From Mycetocola manganoxydans (lineage in GTDB: Bacteria; Actinomycetota; Actinomycetes; Actinomycetales; Microbacteriaceae): DNA of 64,000 nt. The position numbers and the translations under genes are program-made. This document shows, piece after piece, positions 26,665 through 33,542 of the stretch (position 1 is its first letter; each line of letters begins with the position of its first letter). The notes beneath the pieces are model-generated. The model did no database searches, was not told where the DNA came from, and saw only the letters and a list, made by a program, of their open reading frames with translations. Where the stretch lies: positions 1 to 64,000 of the forward strand of contig NZ_RCUV01000009.1 of the NCBI RefSeq assembly GCF_003667545.1, given 5' to 3'.

Positions 26665-27144
26665 CTACTGCGCGTCGAGACGCGAAGCGACCTCGGGCGG
26701 GAAGCCACCCGTTGCGATCGGGCCCCAGCGAGTCGGAGTGATCCGAATCAGTGACTTGTCCTGAACGGCCATGGCCTCGCGGTACTCATTCCAATCCGGG
26801 TGTTCGCCAGCGATGCACCGAAAGTAGTCGACCAGTCCGTCAGCGGCTTCGGGCATGTGCAGAACCTCGGCGTCGCCATCCACCTGCACCCACGGACCGT
26901 CCCAGTCGTCCGAGAAGATTACGACGGAGGTGTGCTGATTCCTCGCGACATTTCGCGTTTTGCTTCGTGTCGGATACGTGGAAATGACGATACGCCCTTC
27001 GGCGTCGACTCCCCCGGTCACCGGGGACATCTGCGGCCGGCCGTCCGCGCGCGTGGTGGCGAGGAGCATCCGGTGTCGCGGGCGGACGAAATCGAGAACC
27101 TCTTCACGGTTCACGGACGTAGCAGTAGCGATTGTTCGAGCCAT
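26665..27144 (-). CDS. Pyridoxamine 5'-phosphate oxidase-like flavin/F420 protein
   Basis: A 159-residue split-barrel protein of the PPOX class: RPRHRMLLATTRADGRPQMSPVTGG near the N-terminus, ISTYPTRSKTRNVARNQHTSVVIF in the middle, and GPWVQVDGDAEVL. Members bind FMN or F420 and reduce varied substrates; the true substrate is unknown. Although the frame extends 24 codons further, the start at 27144 fits the family, and TATAGT lies exactly six bases upstream, so translation is probably leaderless from this ATG. It converges with the LacI gene. Confidence 0.87.
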   Translation of the reverse strand: MARTIATATSVNREEVLDFVRPRHRMLLATTRADGRPQMSPVTGGVDAEGRIVISTYPTRSKTRNVARNQHTSVVIFSDDWDGPWVQVDGDAEVLHMPEAADGLVDYFRCIAGEHPDWNEYREAMAVQDKSLIRITPTRWGPIATGGFPPEVASRLDAQ

Positions 27145-27185
27145 GACCCGACTATACCCACGGCTCTTCATCAGTGACCCACCCT

Positions 27186-27220
27186 CCGCACCGCACCGCA
27201 CCGCACCGCACCGCACCGCG
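27186..27220. repeat. Tandem CCGCA pentamer repeat
   Basis: Six complete CCGCA units followed by CCGCG, between the divergent PPOX gene and the persulfide operon. It is short and perfect, so its copy number could vary by slippage. No function is evident. Confidence 0.85.
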
Positions 27221-27244
27221 GCTCAGCCCCCGGTCCTCGCTGGT

Positions 27245-27273
27245 TTGCTATACCCCCCGGGGTATCCTACGAT
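27245..27273 (+). promoter_or_regulatory. Promoter of the persulfide-response operon
   Basis: TTGCTA (27245-27250) and TACGAT (27268-27273) are spaced by 17 bases. The first CstR-type operator fills the spacer and the second lies just after the expected start point near 27280. Confidence 0.65.
27250..27265. promoter_or_regulatory. CsoR/CstR-type operator 1
   Basis: The palindrome ATACCCCCCGGGGTAT matches the G/C-tract operators of the CsoR/CstR family. It lies between the -35 and -10 elements of the operon that encodes a CstR-like protein. Confidence 0.82.
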
Positions 27274-27284
27274 GGAAGCATCAG

Positions 27285-27300
27285 ATACCCCCCGGGGTAT
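27285..27300. promoter_or_regulatory. CsoR/CstR-type operator 2
   Basis: An identical copy of ATACCCCCCGGGGTAT, 35 bases after the first (centre to centre), in the 5' leader. Two full sites would let two tetramers bind around the promoter. Confidence 0.82.
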
Positions 27301-27325
27301 ACCCTCGATAGGAGAACCAAACCCG

Positions 27326-27490
27326 ATGTGCCGTGCCGTGAGCTGTAAAACCTGTGGGAAAACGACGTGGGCGGGCTGCGGCCAGCATGTCGATGACGTG
27401 ATGCGCGGGGTTCCTCGCACCGATCGCTGCCAAGGTCATGCCAGCGAACCACGCACGGGTGGGTTCTTTTCTCGACTGTTCTCCCGCTGA
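27326..27490 (+). CDS. Small Cys-rich protein, first gene of the persulfide operon
   Basis: This 54-residue frame begins MCRAVSCKTCGKTTWAGCG, with Cys at 2, 7, 10, 18 and 35 and His at 21 and 38, and a C-terminal GFFSRLFSR tail. CxxC plus CxxH-like spacing suggests a small zinc ribbon or a thiol carrier. I recall similar short proteins in other actinobacteria but no function. AGGAG lies 12 bases before the ATG. It is the first frame after the CstR operators and ends 25 bases before the CoA-disulfide reductase gene, so it should be co-induced by persulfide. Confidence 0.75.
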   Translation: MCRAVSCKTCGKTTWAGCGQHVDDVMRGVPRTDRCQGHASEPRTGGFFSRLFSR

Positions 27491-27515
27491 GGGTCGGGAC
27501 CGGGAAACGAGCGAC

Positions 27516-29186
27516 ATGAAAATCATCATCATCGGTGGTGTCGCCGGCGGAATGTCGGCGGCAACACGCCTCCGTCGGCTCGATGAGACAGCCGAGATCG
27601 TCGTCTTCGAGCGAGGCCCATACGTCTCCTTCGCGAACTGCGGCCTGCCGTACTACGTCGGCGGGGTCATTGAGGACCGCAACAGCCTGCTGCTGCAGAC
27701 ACCCGACTCGCTCTCCGCTCGCTTCCGCCTCGATGTGCGCGTCAACCAGGAAGTCGTCCGGATCGATCGGGCCGCAAAGACCGTACAGGTGACCGACGTC
27801 CTCGATGGCACCACGGCCACCGAAGGCTATGACGTTCTGATCCTCGCCGCCGGAGCGACCGCAGGGCAGGCTCTTCCCGGCCACGGCATTCCGGTACGCA
27901 GCCTCCGAACCGTCGATGACGTCGACGCGATCACCTCCGTGCTCGACAGCGTAGGAATCGGTGCCAGGGCAGTCGTCGTCGGAGCCGGGTTCATCGGCCT
28001 CGAAGCCATCGAGAACCTCGTCACCCGCGGCGTGGCGGTCACGCTCGTGCAACGAGGCCCTCGGCCCCTCTCCCCTCTCGACCCTGAGATGGCCGGCGCT
28101 GTTCTCGACACCCTGCTCCTCCACGGCGTCGATGTACGCGTCAACAGCACGGTCGCCGACGTGCGCGACGGCCGGGTACACCTCGACGACGGGTCTGTCA
28201 TTGAGACCGACCTCATCGTTGAAGCCCGAGGCGTCCGCCCCGACACGGACCTCGCGCGCTCAGCAGGCCTCACGATCGGGGCGACCGGCGGTATCACCGT
28301 CGACGAGTACCAGCGCACGAACGATCCGTCAATCTATGCGGTCGGCGACGCGGTCGAGAAGACGGATGCCATCGACGCGGCCGCAACGCTCGTCACCATG
28401 GCGGGACTCGCCAACAGACACGGCAGAACCGCCGCGGACGCCATCGCCGGAGTCGCTGACCCCAGCGTCCCGGCGCTGGGTACAGCGATCGTCGGTCTGT
28501 TCGGGCTCACCATCGCCATGGTCGGCTGGAGCGAGACCCGTCTCGCGGCCTCAGGTCGTCCGCACCGGGTCGTCCACACACATCCGTCTTCACACGCCGG
28601 CTACTACCCTGGCGCTGAGCAGATGTCGATGAAGCTGCTCATCGATTCACAAACGGACGCCATCCTGGGCGCCCAGATCGTCGGTGGAGCAGGCGTCGAC
28701 AAGCGGATCGACGTCATCGCCACCGCCATGGCAGGCGGCCTGACCGCATCACAGTTGTCGCGACTCGAGCTCGCCTATGCGCCGCAGTTCGGATCAGCGA
28801 AGGATGCCGTGAACATGGCCGGATACGTCGCCGACAACCTCGCGACCGGTGCGACCCGGAGCATCCAGTGGCACGAGCTCGACGACGCGACCACCTCCGG
28901 TGCGACCCTCGTCGACGTCCGCTCAGCCGACGAATTCGCGCGCGGCGCCATTCCAGGCGCGATCAACCTGCCGCTCGACGACATCCGGGCGCGAATCGCC
29001 GAACTGCCGGACACGCCCCTCGTCGTTCACTGCCAGGTCGGGCAGCGCGGTCACACCGCAGCGCGACTTCTCACCCAATTGGGCCGCCACGTGCGTAATC
29101 TCGATGGTGGATACCGAACCTGGCTCGCCGGGACCGCCGCGACAGGCAACTTCGCCGACACTTCCCCCGCTCAGACCTACGCTTAA
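27516..29186 (+). CDS. CoA-disulfide reductase-like FAD protein with C-terminal rhodanese domain
   Basis: The 556-residue protein has an N-terminal FAD site (MKIIIIGGVAGGMSAATRLR), the redox-active Cys42 in FANCGLPYYVGG, an NAD(P)H site (ARAVVVGAGFIGLEAIENL), a dimerisation domain (about 325-450), then a rhodanese domain (about 455-545) with active Cys506 in VVHCQVGQRGHTA. This CoADR-Rhd architecture reduces CoA persulfides, polysulfide or disulfides. The start at 27516 gives the canonical FAD-binding N-terminus; 26 upstream codons in frame have no support. Operon with CstR and thioredoxin. Confidence 0.92.
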   Translation: MKIIIIGGVAGGMSAATRLRRLDETAEIVVFERGPYVSFANCGLPYYVGGVIEDRNSLLLQTPDSLSARFRLDVRVNQEVVRIDRAAKTVQVTDVLDGTTATEGYDVLILAAGATAGQALPGHGIPVRSLRTVDDVDAITSVLDSVGIGARAVVVGAGFIGLEAIENLVTRGVAVTLVQRGPRPLSPLDPEMAGAVLDTLLLHGVDVRVNSTVADVRDGRVHLDDGSVIETDLIVEARGVRPDTDLARSAGLTIGATGGITVDEYQRTNDPSIYAVGDAVEKTDAIDAAATLVTMAGLANRHGRTAADAIAGVADPSVPALGTAIVGLFGLTIAMVGWSETRLAASGRPHRVVHTHPSSHAGYYPGAEQMSMKLLIDSQTDAILGAQIVGGAGVDKRIDVIATAMAGGLTASQLSRLELAYAPQFGSAKDAVNMAGYVADNLATGATRSIQWHELDDATTSGATLVDVRSADEFARGAIPGAINLPLDDIRARIAELPDTPLVVHCQVGQRGHTAARLLTQLGRHVRNLDGGYRTWLAGTAATGNFADTSPAQTYA

Positions 29187-29197
29187 GGACCCCCGAC

Positions 29198-29488
29198 ATG
29201 TCGACACCAGCCGAAGCGCCCACCGAGTCCGCCGCTGACAGCCAGAAGAAAATCCTCAACCGGCTGCGCCGCGCCCAGGGGCAGCTAACCTCGGTGATCA
29301 CCGCCGTCGAATCAGGTGCCGAGTGTCGCGACGTCGTCACCCAGCTCGCCGCCGTTTCGAAGGCGCTCGACCGCGCCGGCTTCACAATCGTCTCGTCGGC
29401 GATGCGGGACTGCATCAGCTCGCCGGATGACGCGAGCGACCCACTCACCGTGGAAGAGCTTGAAAAGCTTTTCCTCACGCTCGCCTGA
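29198..29488 (+). CDS. cstR: CsoR-family repressor of the persulfide-sensing (CstR) type
   Basis: A 96-residue all-helical protein of the DUF156/CsoR family (KKILNRLRRAQGQLTSVITAVESG). Cys43 and Cys72 are at the two conserved thiol positions, but the copper-ligand His four residues before the second Cys is Ala68. That pattern separates CstR, which forms di- or trisulfide cross-links with persulfides, from copper-sensing CsoR. It should bind the paired operators at 27250-27300 and release them under sulfide stress. It starts 11 bases after the reductase stop. Confidence 0.88.
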   Translation: MSTPAEAPTESAADSQKKILNRLRRAQGQLTSVITAVESGAECRDVVTQLAAVSKALDRAGFTIVSSAMRDCISSPDDASDPLTVEELEKLFLTLA

Positions 29489-29529
29489 GCGTTCGTGCGA
29501 CCGCAACGGCAACAGCCGAAAGGAATCCG

Positions 29530-29901
29530 ATGACCACCATCGACCTCACGTCTACCTCGTTCAACTCCGCTGTCGAAGACAACGACATCCTCTTCGTCGA
29601 CTTCTGGGCCGCGTGGTGCGGACCGTGCCGGGCGTTCGCGCCGACGTTCCAGGCGGCATCCGAAGCCCACCCCGACATCGTCTTCGGCAAGGTCGACACC
29701 GAGGCTGAGCAGGAACTGTCCGCGGCCGCCGGAATCACGTCCATACCGACCCTGATGGTCTTCCGAGACCAGATCCTCGTGTTCTCCCAGCCGGGCGCGC
29801 TGGCTCCGCCGCAGCTTGACCAGGTGATCGCGGCGGTGAAGGGGCTCGACATGGACGAGGTTCGCAAGTCCATCGCCGAAACGAACGCCCAGGGCTCCTG
29901 A
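29530..29901 (+). CDS. Thioredoxin
   Basis: A 123-residue thioredoxin with the WCGPC active site (Cys30, Cys33), the cis-Pro in TSIPTLMVF and no signal peptide. It reduces protein disulfides or persulfides in the cytosol. AAAGGA precedes the ATG at suitable spacing, 41 bases after the CstR gene, so it is probably the last gene of the persulfide operon, where it would regenerate the reduced rhodanese or reductase thiols (inference). Confidence 0.93.
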   Translation: MTTIDLTSTSFNSAVEDNDILFVDFWAAWCGPCRAFAPTFQAASEAHPDIVFGKVDTEAEQELSAAAGITSIPTLMVFRDQILVFSQPGALAPPQLDQVIAAVKGLDMDEVRKSIAETNAQGS

Positions 29902-29948
29902 GGCAGTCGCGTCTCACTCACCCGAGAGCTGGTCGACGAACTCCCTGG

Positions 29949-30434
29949 CTAGCCGGACAACACTCCCCGGGCTCGCAGGCTGTCCATCAGGGCATCCAGC
30001 ACGACAAGCTGGCCACGCACCAGCTTCACCCGCGCGTCTGCCAGTCCCACCCAGCGCGCGTCGTCCACTTCGGGAAACTCCCGCATCACGCCTGAGCCCT
30101 TCGGCCACTCAAGCGTGAACGTGTTGCTCGCCAGCCGATCAATAGCGAACTCGGTTTCCGCAGCGAACACCGTCACCACCTTCCCGGAGGGCTGCCTGAA
30201 TTCCCCCAGGTTAGCGTATTCCACGTTCGGCGTCGGCACACCGATCTCTTCTTCGAATTCCCGCTGTGCCGCGACGAACGGATCCGACCCAGGCTCGTAC
30301 TCCCCTTTCGGGATGGACCAGGCCGCGTCCTGCTTGCGGGCCCAGAACGGACCGCCCATGTGGGCGATCCACACCTCGGGTTCCCCGGCATCCGTCAGGC
30401 GATAGAGCAAAATGCCCGCGCTCTGAACGACCAT
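29949..30434 (-). CDS. Nudix hydrolase
   Basis: The 161-residue protein has a complete Nudix box at residues 44-66 (Gly44, then REFEEEIG at 58-65), preceded by AWSIPKGEYEPG. The box coordinates Mg2+ for cleavage of nucleoside diphosphate-linked compounds. The N-terminus (QSAGILLYRL) and the PFWARKQDAAWSIPKG segment resemble a group with diadenosine-polyphosphate or NTP substrates, but the substrate cannot be fixed. It converges with the thioredoxin gene. Confidence 0.9.
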   Translation of the reverse strand: MVVQSAGILLYRLTDAGEPEVWIAHMGGPFWARKQDAAWSIPKGEYEPGSDPFVAAQREFEEEIGVPTPNVEYANLGEFRQPSGKVVTVFAAETEFAIDRLASNTFTLEWPKGSGVMREFPEVDDARWVGLADARVKLVRGQLVVLDALMDSLRARGVLSG

Positions 30435-30493
30435 CGGTTTGCAACTCCGTTCCGGCTTTAGACCGTGCCAGCGTCCCCGGCACGAGGGTGGCG

Positions 30494-31099
30494 CTAAATG
30501 TACTGGTTCAGCCCCACATCGCCAATGCTGTCGACTCGGATCTCATCCCACAGAACGACGGACGAGGCATCCGCGGCGCTTGTTTGGATTGCGCGATCGA
30601 CCAGCCGTCGGGCGAGGAGTCCGGGATCGTTGCACCGCCCAGCCAGGATGATCGTCACGATGACGTAGGTCCCGACGCGTTGTTCCACTTCGGCCTGGAT
30701 TGCCTCGCTTGCGGTTTCGCACGCTGCCAGGAGAGTGTCGCGCGAATTGTTGGACGTTCGGCCTTGATCCGGCGAGCCGACAACGAGAATGATGTGCTGC
30801 AGAGTCGGCTGTTGTTGAACGAGCATCACGCACTCGACCGTGCGGGCCTGGAGATCGCCTTTCACGCGCACGGCATCGGCAGGTTCCGACAGTTCGACGC
30901 CGATGACGACGGCGCGGAACCTTGCGTCCGCCGTCCTCAGTTCTCCCCCAACGTCGACACCAGGGAGATCCTGCATCGCGCTAAGACACGGAAGGGGGTC
31001 ACCCAGCAGAAGGATGCTGGGCGGTTTCCGCCCCCGGTCTTCCGTGTCGACGTCTCGCCAGCCGGGCATCCGGTACGCGGTTCGTGATTCGATCACCAT
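30494..31099 (-). CDS. Hypothetical protein downstream of TraR/DksA gene
   Basis: A 201-residue soluble protein that I do not recognise. It alternates predicted strands and helices (for instance FRAVVIGVEL, VECVMLVQQQP, HIILVVGSPDQG, YVIVTIILAGR), suggesting an alpha/beta fold, and has no membrane segment or signal peptide. The start at 31099 is preceded by a purine-rich stretch (GGGAGAAAGAGAG); the frame is open for 51 codons upstream, but that part overlaps the TraR/DksA gene. It lies 34 bases after that gene, so co-transcription is likely. Confidence 0.6.
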   Translation of the reverse strand: MVIESRTAYRMPGWRDVDTEDRGRKPPSILLLGDPLPCLSAMQDLPGVDVGGELRTADARFRAVVIGVELSEPADAVRVKGDLQARTVECVMLVQQQPTLQHIILVVGSPDQGRTSNNSRDTLLAACETASEAIQAEVEQRVGTYVIVTIILAGRCNDPGLLARRLVDRAIQTSAADASSVVLWDEIRVDSIGDVGLNQYI

Positions 31100-31133
31100 G
31101 ACGCACTCTCTTTCTCCCGGCTGCGAAAGCCTC

Positions 31134-31460
31134 CTAAAACCTGTCAGCCGCGTCCTGGCAGCCGAGACAGGACGCTGCGAAAGGCACAGCGTCGAGGCGA
31201 CCGGCCGGAATCGCGTTTCCGCACTTTCCACACAATCCGTAGGTGCCGGCATCCAGACGCCTCAGAGCGCTCTGGATCTGCTCGGCCACTGCCTTCGCGG
31301 TCGCGCTGGTGGACCAGGCGACGGGATCGATGTGGGGAGCGGCACGGTCGGCGAGTTCGTGGATAAGCGTCTCCCGTTCAGCCAGCTCCTGCAGAAGCGT
31401 GCGACGCAAGGCGTCGTTCGTGGTGTTGGGGGCCACCGAGGCAATGGGTTGAGTGTTCAT
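31134..31460 (-). CDS. TraR/DksA-type zinc-finger protein
   Basis: A 108-residue protein with an N-terminal helical hairpin and a C4 zinc finger at the C-terminus: Cys77, Cys80, Cys98 and Cys101 (LCGKCGNAIPAGRLDAVPFA then CLGC). The family includes DksA, which acts in the RNA polymerase secondary channel, and many short relatives of unknown role. AAGGAG precedes the ATG. Immediately upstream is a hairpin with a T-run, so expression may be controlled by attenuation. Confidence 0.88.
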   Translation of the reverse strand: MNTQPIASVAPNTTNDALRRTLLQELAERETLIHELADRAAPHIDPVAWSTSATAKAVAEQIQSALRRLDAGTYGLCGKCGNAIPAGRLDAVPFAASCLGCQDAADRF

Positions 31461-31480
31461 TGTGAACTCCTTGAAAGAAC

Positions 31481-31507
31481 TAAAAAACGCGCCGCATGTG
31501 CGGCGCG
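31481..31507 (-). terminator. Rho-independent terminator in the TraR/DksA leader
   Basis: On the minus strand the stem CGCGCCGCA/TGCGGCGCG is followed at once by TTTTTTA. It lies between a 43-codon leaderless frame and the TraR/DksA ribosome-binding site, 21 bases before the start codon. It either ends the short transcript or works as an attenuator. Confidence 0.85.
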
Positions 31508-31533
31508 CTCCTACTGATCCAGTGTGCGGATCG

Positions 31534-31665
31534 TTACCCGCTGGAGCCCTGCCGGCCCGACATGCTGCGAACCCGAAGATGCGCTCGGTACCCTGCTGAC
31601 GAAACTCCACTGGGCGTGATCGAGGAGCGTCCTTCAGGGACTACCAACTCCGCGATCTCGCTCAT
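31534..31665 (-). CDS. Possible 43-residue leaderless small protein or leader peptide
   Basis: The ATG at 31665 lies exactly six bases after TATGGT, with TTGCCT 16 bases further upstream, matching the leaderless pattern seen at other genes in this window. The peptide is MSEIAELVVPEGRSSITPSG followed by a Ser/Arg-rich tail ending SGRQGSSG. It ends 27 bases before the terminator hairpin that precedes the TraR/DksA gene. It may be a free-standing small protein or a leader. No family is recognised. Confidence 0.45.
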   Translation of the reverse strand: MSEIAELVVPEGRSSITPSGVSSAGYRAHLRVRSMSGRQGSSG

Positions 31666-31731
31666 GGCCTCACCATAGCCCAGCCTGCAGGAAAGGCAAG
31701 TCCGCGGCGTAATCACCGGCCCAGCATCGAA

Positions 31732-32228
31732 GGCGTGCTCGTCTTCCGGGCTCTCCAGGGTGTCGCAGCCGCCATGGTGATGCCCCAGACGGTCGCCCTT
31801 CTCCGGTCAACGTTCCCCCGTGAAGAGTTCGGGATGGCAGTGGGAGCCTGGGGCGGCGTTTCATCCGTCTCCATCGCGGGCGGCCCTCTCGTCACCGGCC
31901 GACGTGGTGCAGGCTCCAAGCTGGGGCTGGGAAAGCGCCGCAACGATCGGGACCTTTGCAGCCGCTGTCCTCATACTTGCCCTCTTCGTCATCGTCGAAA
32001 GCCGGGTGAAGAACCCGCTCATTCCGCTGAGCCTGTTCAAGGCCGCCGGCGTCAGTGTCGGCGGTCTCGTCTCCGTCGCAAATTTCTTCGCGATCCTCGG
32101 CGTGACTTTCCTGCTGACCCTATTCCTGATGAACTCATTACTGCAGCAATCGACTCCTGCTCACGCTCTGGGGAGCCATCGGCAGCGCTCTGAAGGAACC
32201 AGTGCGCGAGTCAGGCGACGGGCGCTAG
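31732..32228 (+). pseudogene. Decayed MFS drug-transporter (DHA2/EmrB type) remnant
   Basis: Fragments of an MFS transporter appear in different frames. From about 31735 to 31899 the frame reads VFRALQGVAAAMVMPQTVAL and continues to GGPLVTG (motif C region, TM4-5). After an apparent deletion near 31900 a second frame gives ATIGTFAAAVLILALFVIVE and FLLTLFLMN (TM7-9 region). A third frame near 32157-32228 gives LLLTLWGAIGSALKEPVRE before a TAG. The N-terminus and most helices are missing. It is clearly non-functional. Confidence 0.8.
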
Positions 32229-32248
32229 TCGCGATTCTCTTCACCGGG

Positions 32249-32277
32249 AGCGTCCCAGCCGAGTCGGTTGGGACGCT
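32249..32277. terminator. Hairpin after the MFS remnant
   Basis: Arms AGCGTCCCA and TGGGACGCT continue into a short inner stem with a 3-base loop. There is no strong T-run. It is probably the surviving terminator of the decayed transporter gene. Confidence 0.5.
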
Positions 32278-32445
32278 GTCTTGTGCGGGATCGGCGCCCG
32301 CGCACTACACGTTCGGCGGCCGCGGACCTTTAACTCCCTCGTGAAATGATCTCCTACCAAGGATCTCGCGAGACCGCGGTTGCGAGGAGTCCTTGGTCAG
32401 GGCAGCACCGAGACGATACCGTGCGAACGTCGGAGTATGTAACAA

Positions 32446-32474
32446 CAAAACCCCCGCCGAAGCGAGGGTTTTTA
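32446..32474 (-). terminator. Terminator of tRNA-Gln
   Basis: Downstream of the tRNA on the minus strand, AAAAACCCTCGC and GCGGGGGTTTTG form a stem with a TTCG loop (one mismatch) followed by T-rich sequence. Confidence 0.8.
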
Positions 32475-32477
32475 CTG

Positions 32478-32549
32478 CTGGGGTACCTGGACTCGAACCA
32501 AGAACAAATGAACCAGAATCATCCGTGTTGCCAATTACACCATACCCCA
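32478..32549 (-). tRNA. tRNA-Gln (anticodon CTG)
   Basis: A 72-base cloverleaf on the minus strand: acceptor TGGGGTA with TACCCCA, anticodon arm GATGA-TTCTGGT-TCATT with anticodon CTG, T arm CTTGG-TTCGAGT-CCAGG, discriminator G. No CCA is encoded. Confidence 0.95.
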
Positions 32550-32606
32550 ATGGCCTAAAGCATTGCTTGGGCCGGTTGTCAACAGTACCCTACCGCTGGC
32601 TCACTC

Positions 32607-33542
32607 TCAAATTGAGGGAACCCTCGCGGACACCATGTCGCGCACGATGGTTGCCGACACCTGTGCCCCCGTGCCCGCCGCGACAATGAGCTGCTCCGGG
32701 CCCGGCGGGGTTATGTCTCCCGCGGCATATAGCCCTGGCACCGACGTGCGACCGTGCGCATCGACGACGAGCAAACCCAAGTTGTCTGTCTCTGCTCCCA
32801 GCCCATCGAGAAAGCCGAGTGCGCCGCTCCAGAGCGGGCGCACGAAGCCGCCCGTTCGCGCGATGACCTCGCCGTCAGCGAGTTTCAGCCCGGTGAGTTG
32901 TGCGCGTTCACCGACGAACTCCGACACGACGCGACGCTCGACCCGGATGCCGGAACTCGCCAGCATCCGCTCATCGGATTCGGAAACCTCACCGACTCCG
33001 TTGGTGAAGACGATGATGTCCTCGCTCCATACGGACGCGTGCATGGCACGCTCGGCGAGGTCGTCTGACTCACCGACAACGGCGAGGGCCTCCCCCGCTT
33101 TTTCGTAGCCGTCGCACTCGTAGCAGCTGTGCAGCGCGGTGCCGTAGAAGGCGCGCAGGTTTCCGATCGCCGGAAGCGTCTCGCGGAGCCCGGCGGCGAT
33201 GAGCACCCTCGTGGCGGTGACGTCCTGGTCGGGAGCGCCCCGGACGCCGGTCGCCGTGACACGGAAGCCTCCGTCGATCGCCGTCACACCGTCGACGAGT
33301 GCGAACTGCACCTCGGCATCGTCGTACTGGGCGACCTCTTCCCGGCCGAGCTTGCGCAGCTCAAGCGGAGAGATGCCGTCCCGGGTGAGGAACCCGTGCG
33401 AGTGCAGTGTCGCCGCGTTGCGGGGCCGGTTGCCGTCGAGCACGAGCACGCGCTGCCGCGCCCGGACGAGGTTCAGCGCGGCTGACAGGCCCGCCGGTCC
33501 CCCGCCGACCACGACGACATCGACATCGAGCCCGCCGGTCAT
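32607..33542 (-). CDS. Thioredoxin-reductase-like NAD(P)/FAD oxidoreductase
   Basis: This 311-residue protein has an FAD site ([17 protein letters not shown]), a redox CxxC at Cys140-Cys143 ([10 protein letters not shown]) and a second dinucleotide site ([14 protein letters not shown], which lacks the usual GGGxxA). The C-terminus has [26 protein letters not shown], typical of the TrxR fold. It differs from canonical TrxB, which has CATC, and belongs to the common actinobacterial TrxR-like group of unknown partner. Its ATG overlaps the gltX stop in an ATGA junction, so it is translationally coupled to glutamyl-tRNA synthetase. Confidence 0.88.
   Translation of the reverse strand: MTGGLDVDVVVVGGGPAGLSAALNLVRARQRVLVLDGNRPRNAATLHSHGFLTRDGISPLELRKLGREEVAQYDDAEVQFALVDGVTAIDGGFRVTATGVRGAPDQDVTATRVLIAAGLRETLPAIGNLRAFYGTALHSCYECDGYEKAGEALAVVGESDDLAERAMHASVWSEDIIVFTNGVGEVSESDERMLASSGIRVERRVVSEFVGERAQLTGLKLADGEVIARTGGFVRPLWSGALGFLDGLGAETDNLGLLVVDAHGRTSVPGLYAAGDITPPGPEQLIVAAGTGAQVSATIVRDMVSARVPSI

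Noticed and set aside
29198-29488. Copper-sensing CsoR assignment for the regulator
   Set aside because: The His ligand required for Cu(I) in CsoR is Ala68, and the neighbours are sulfur-handling, not copper-export, genes.
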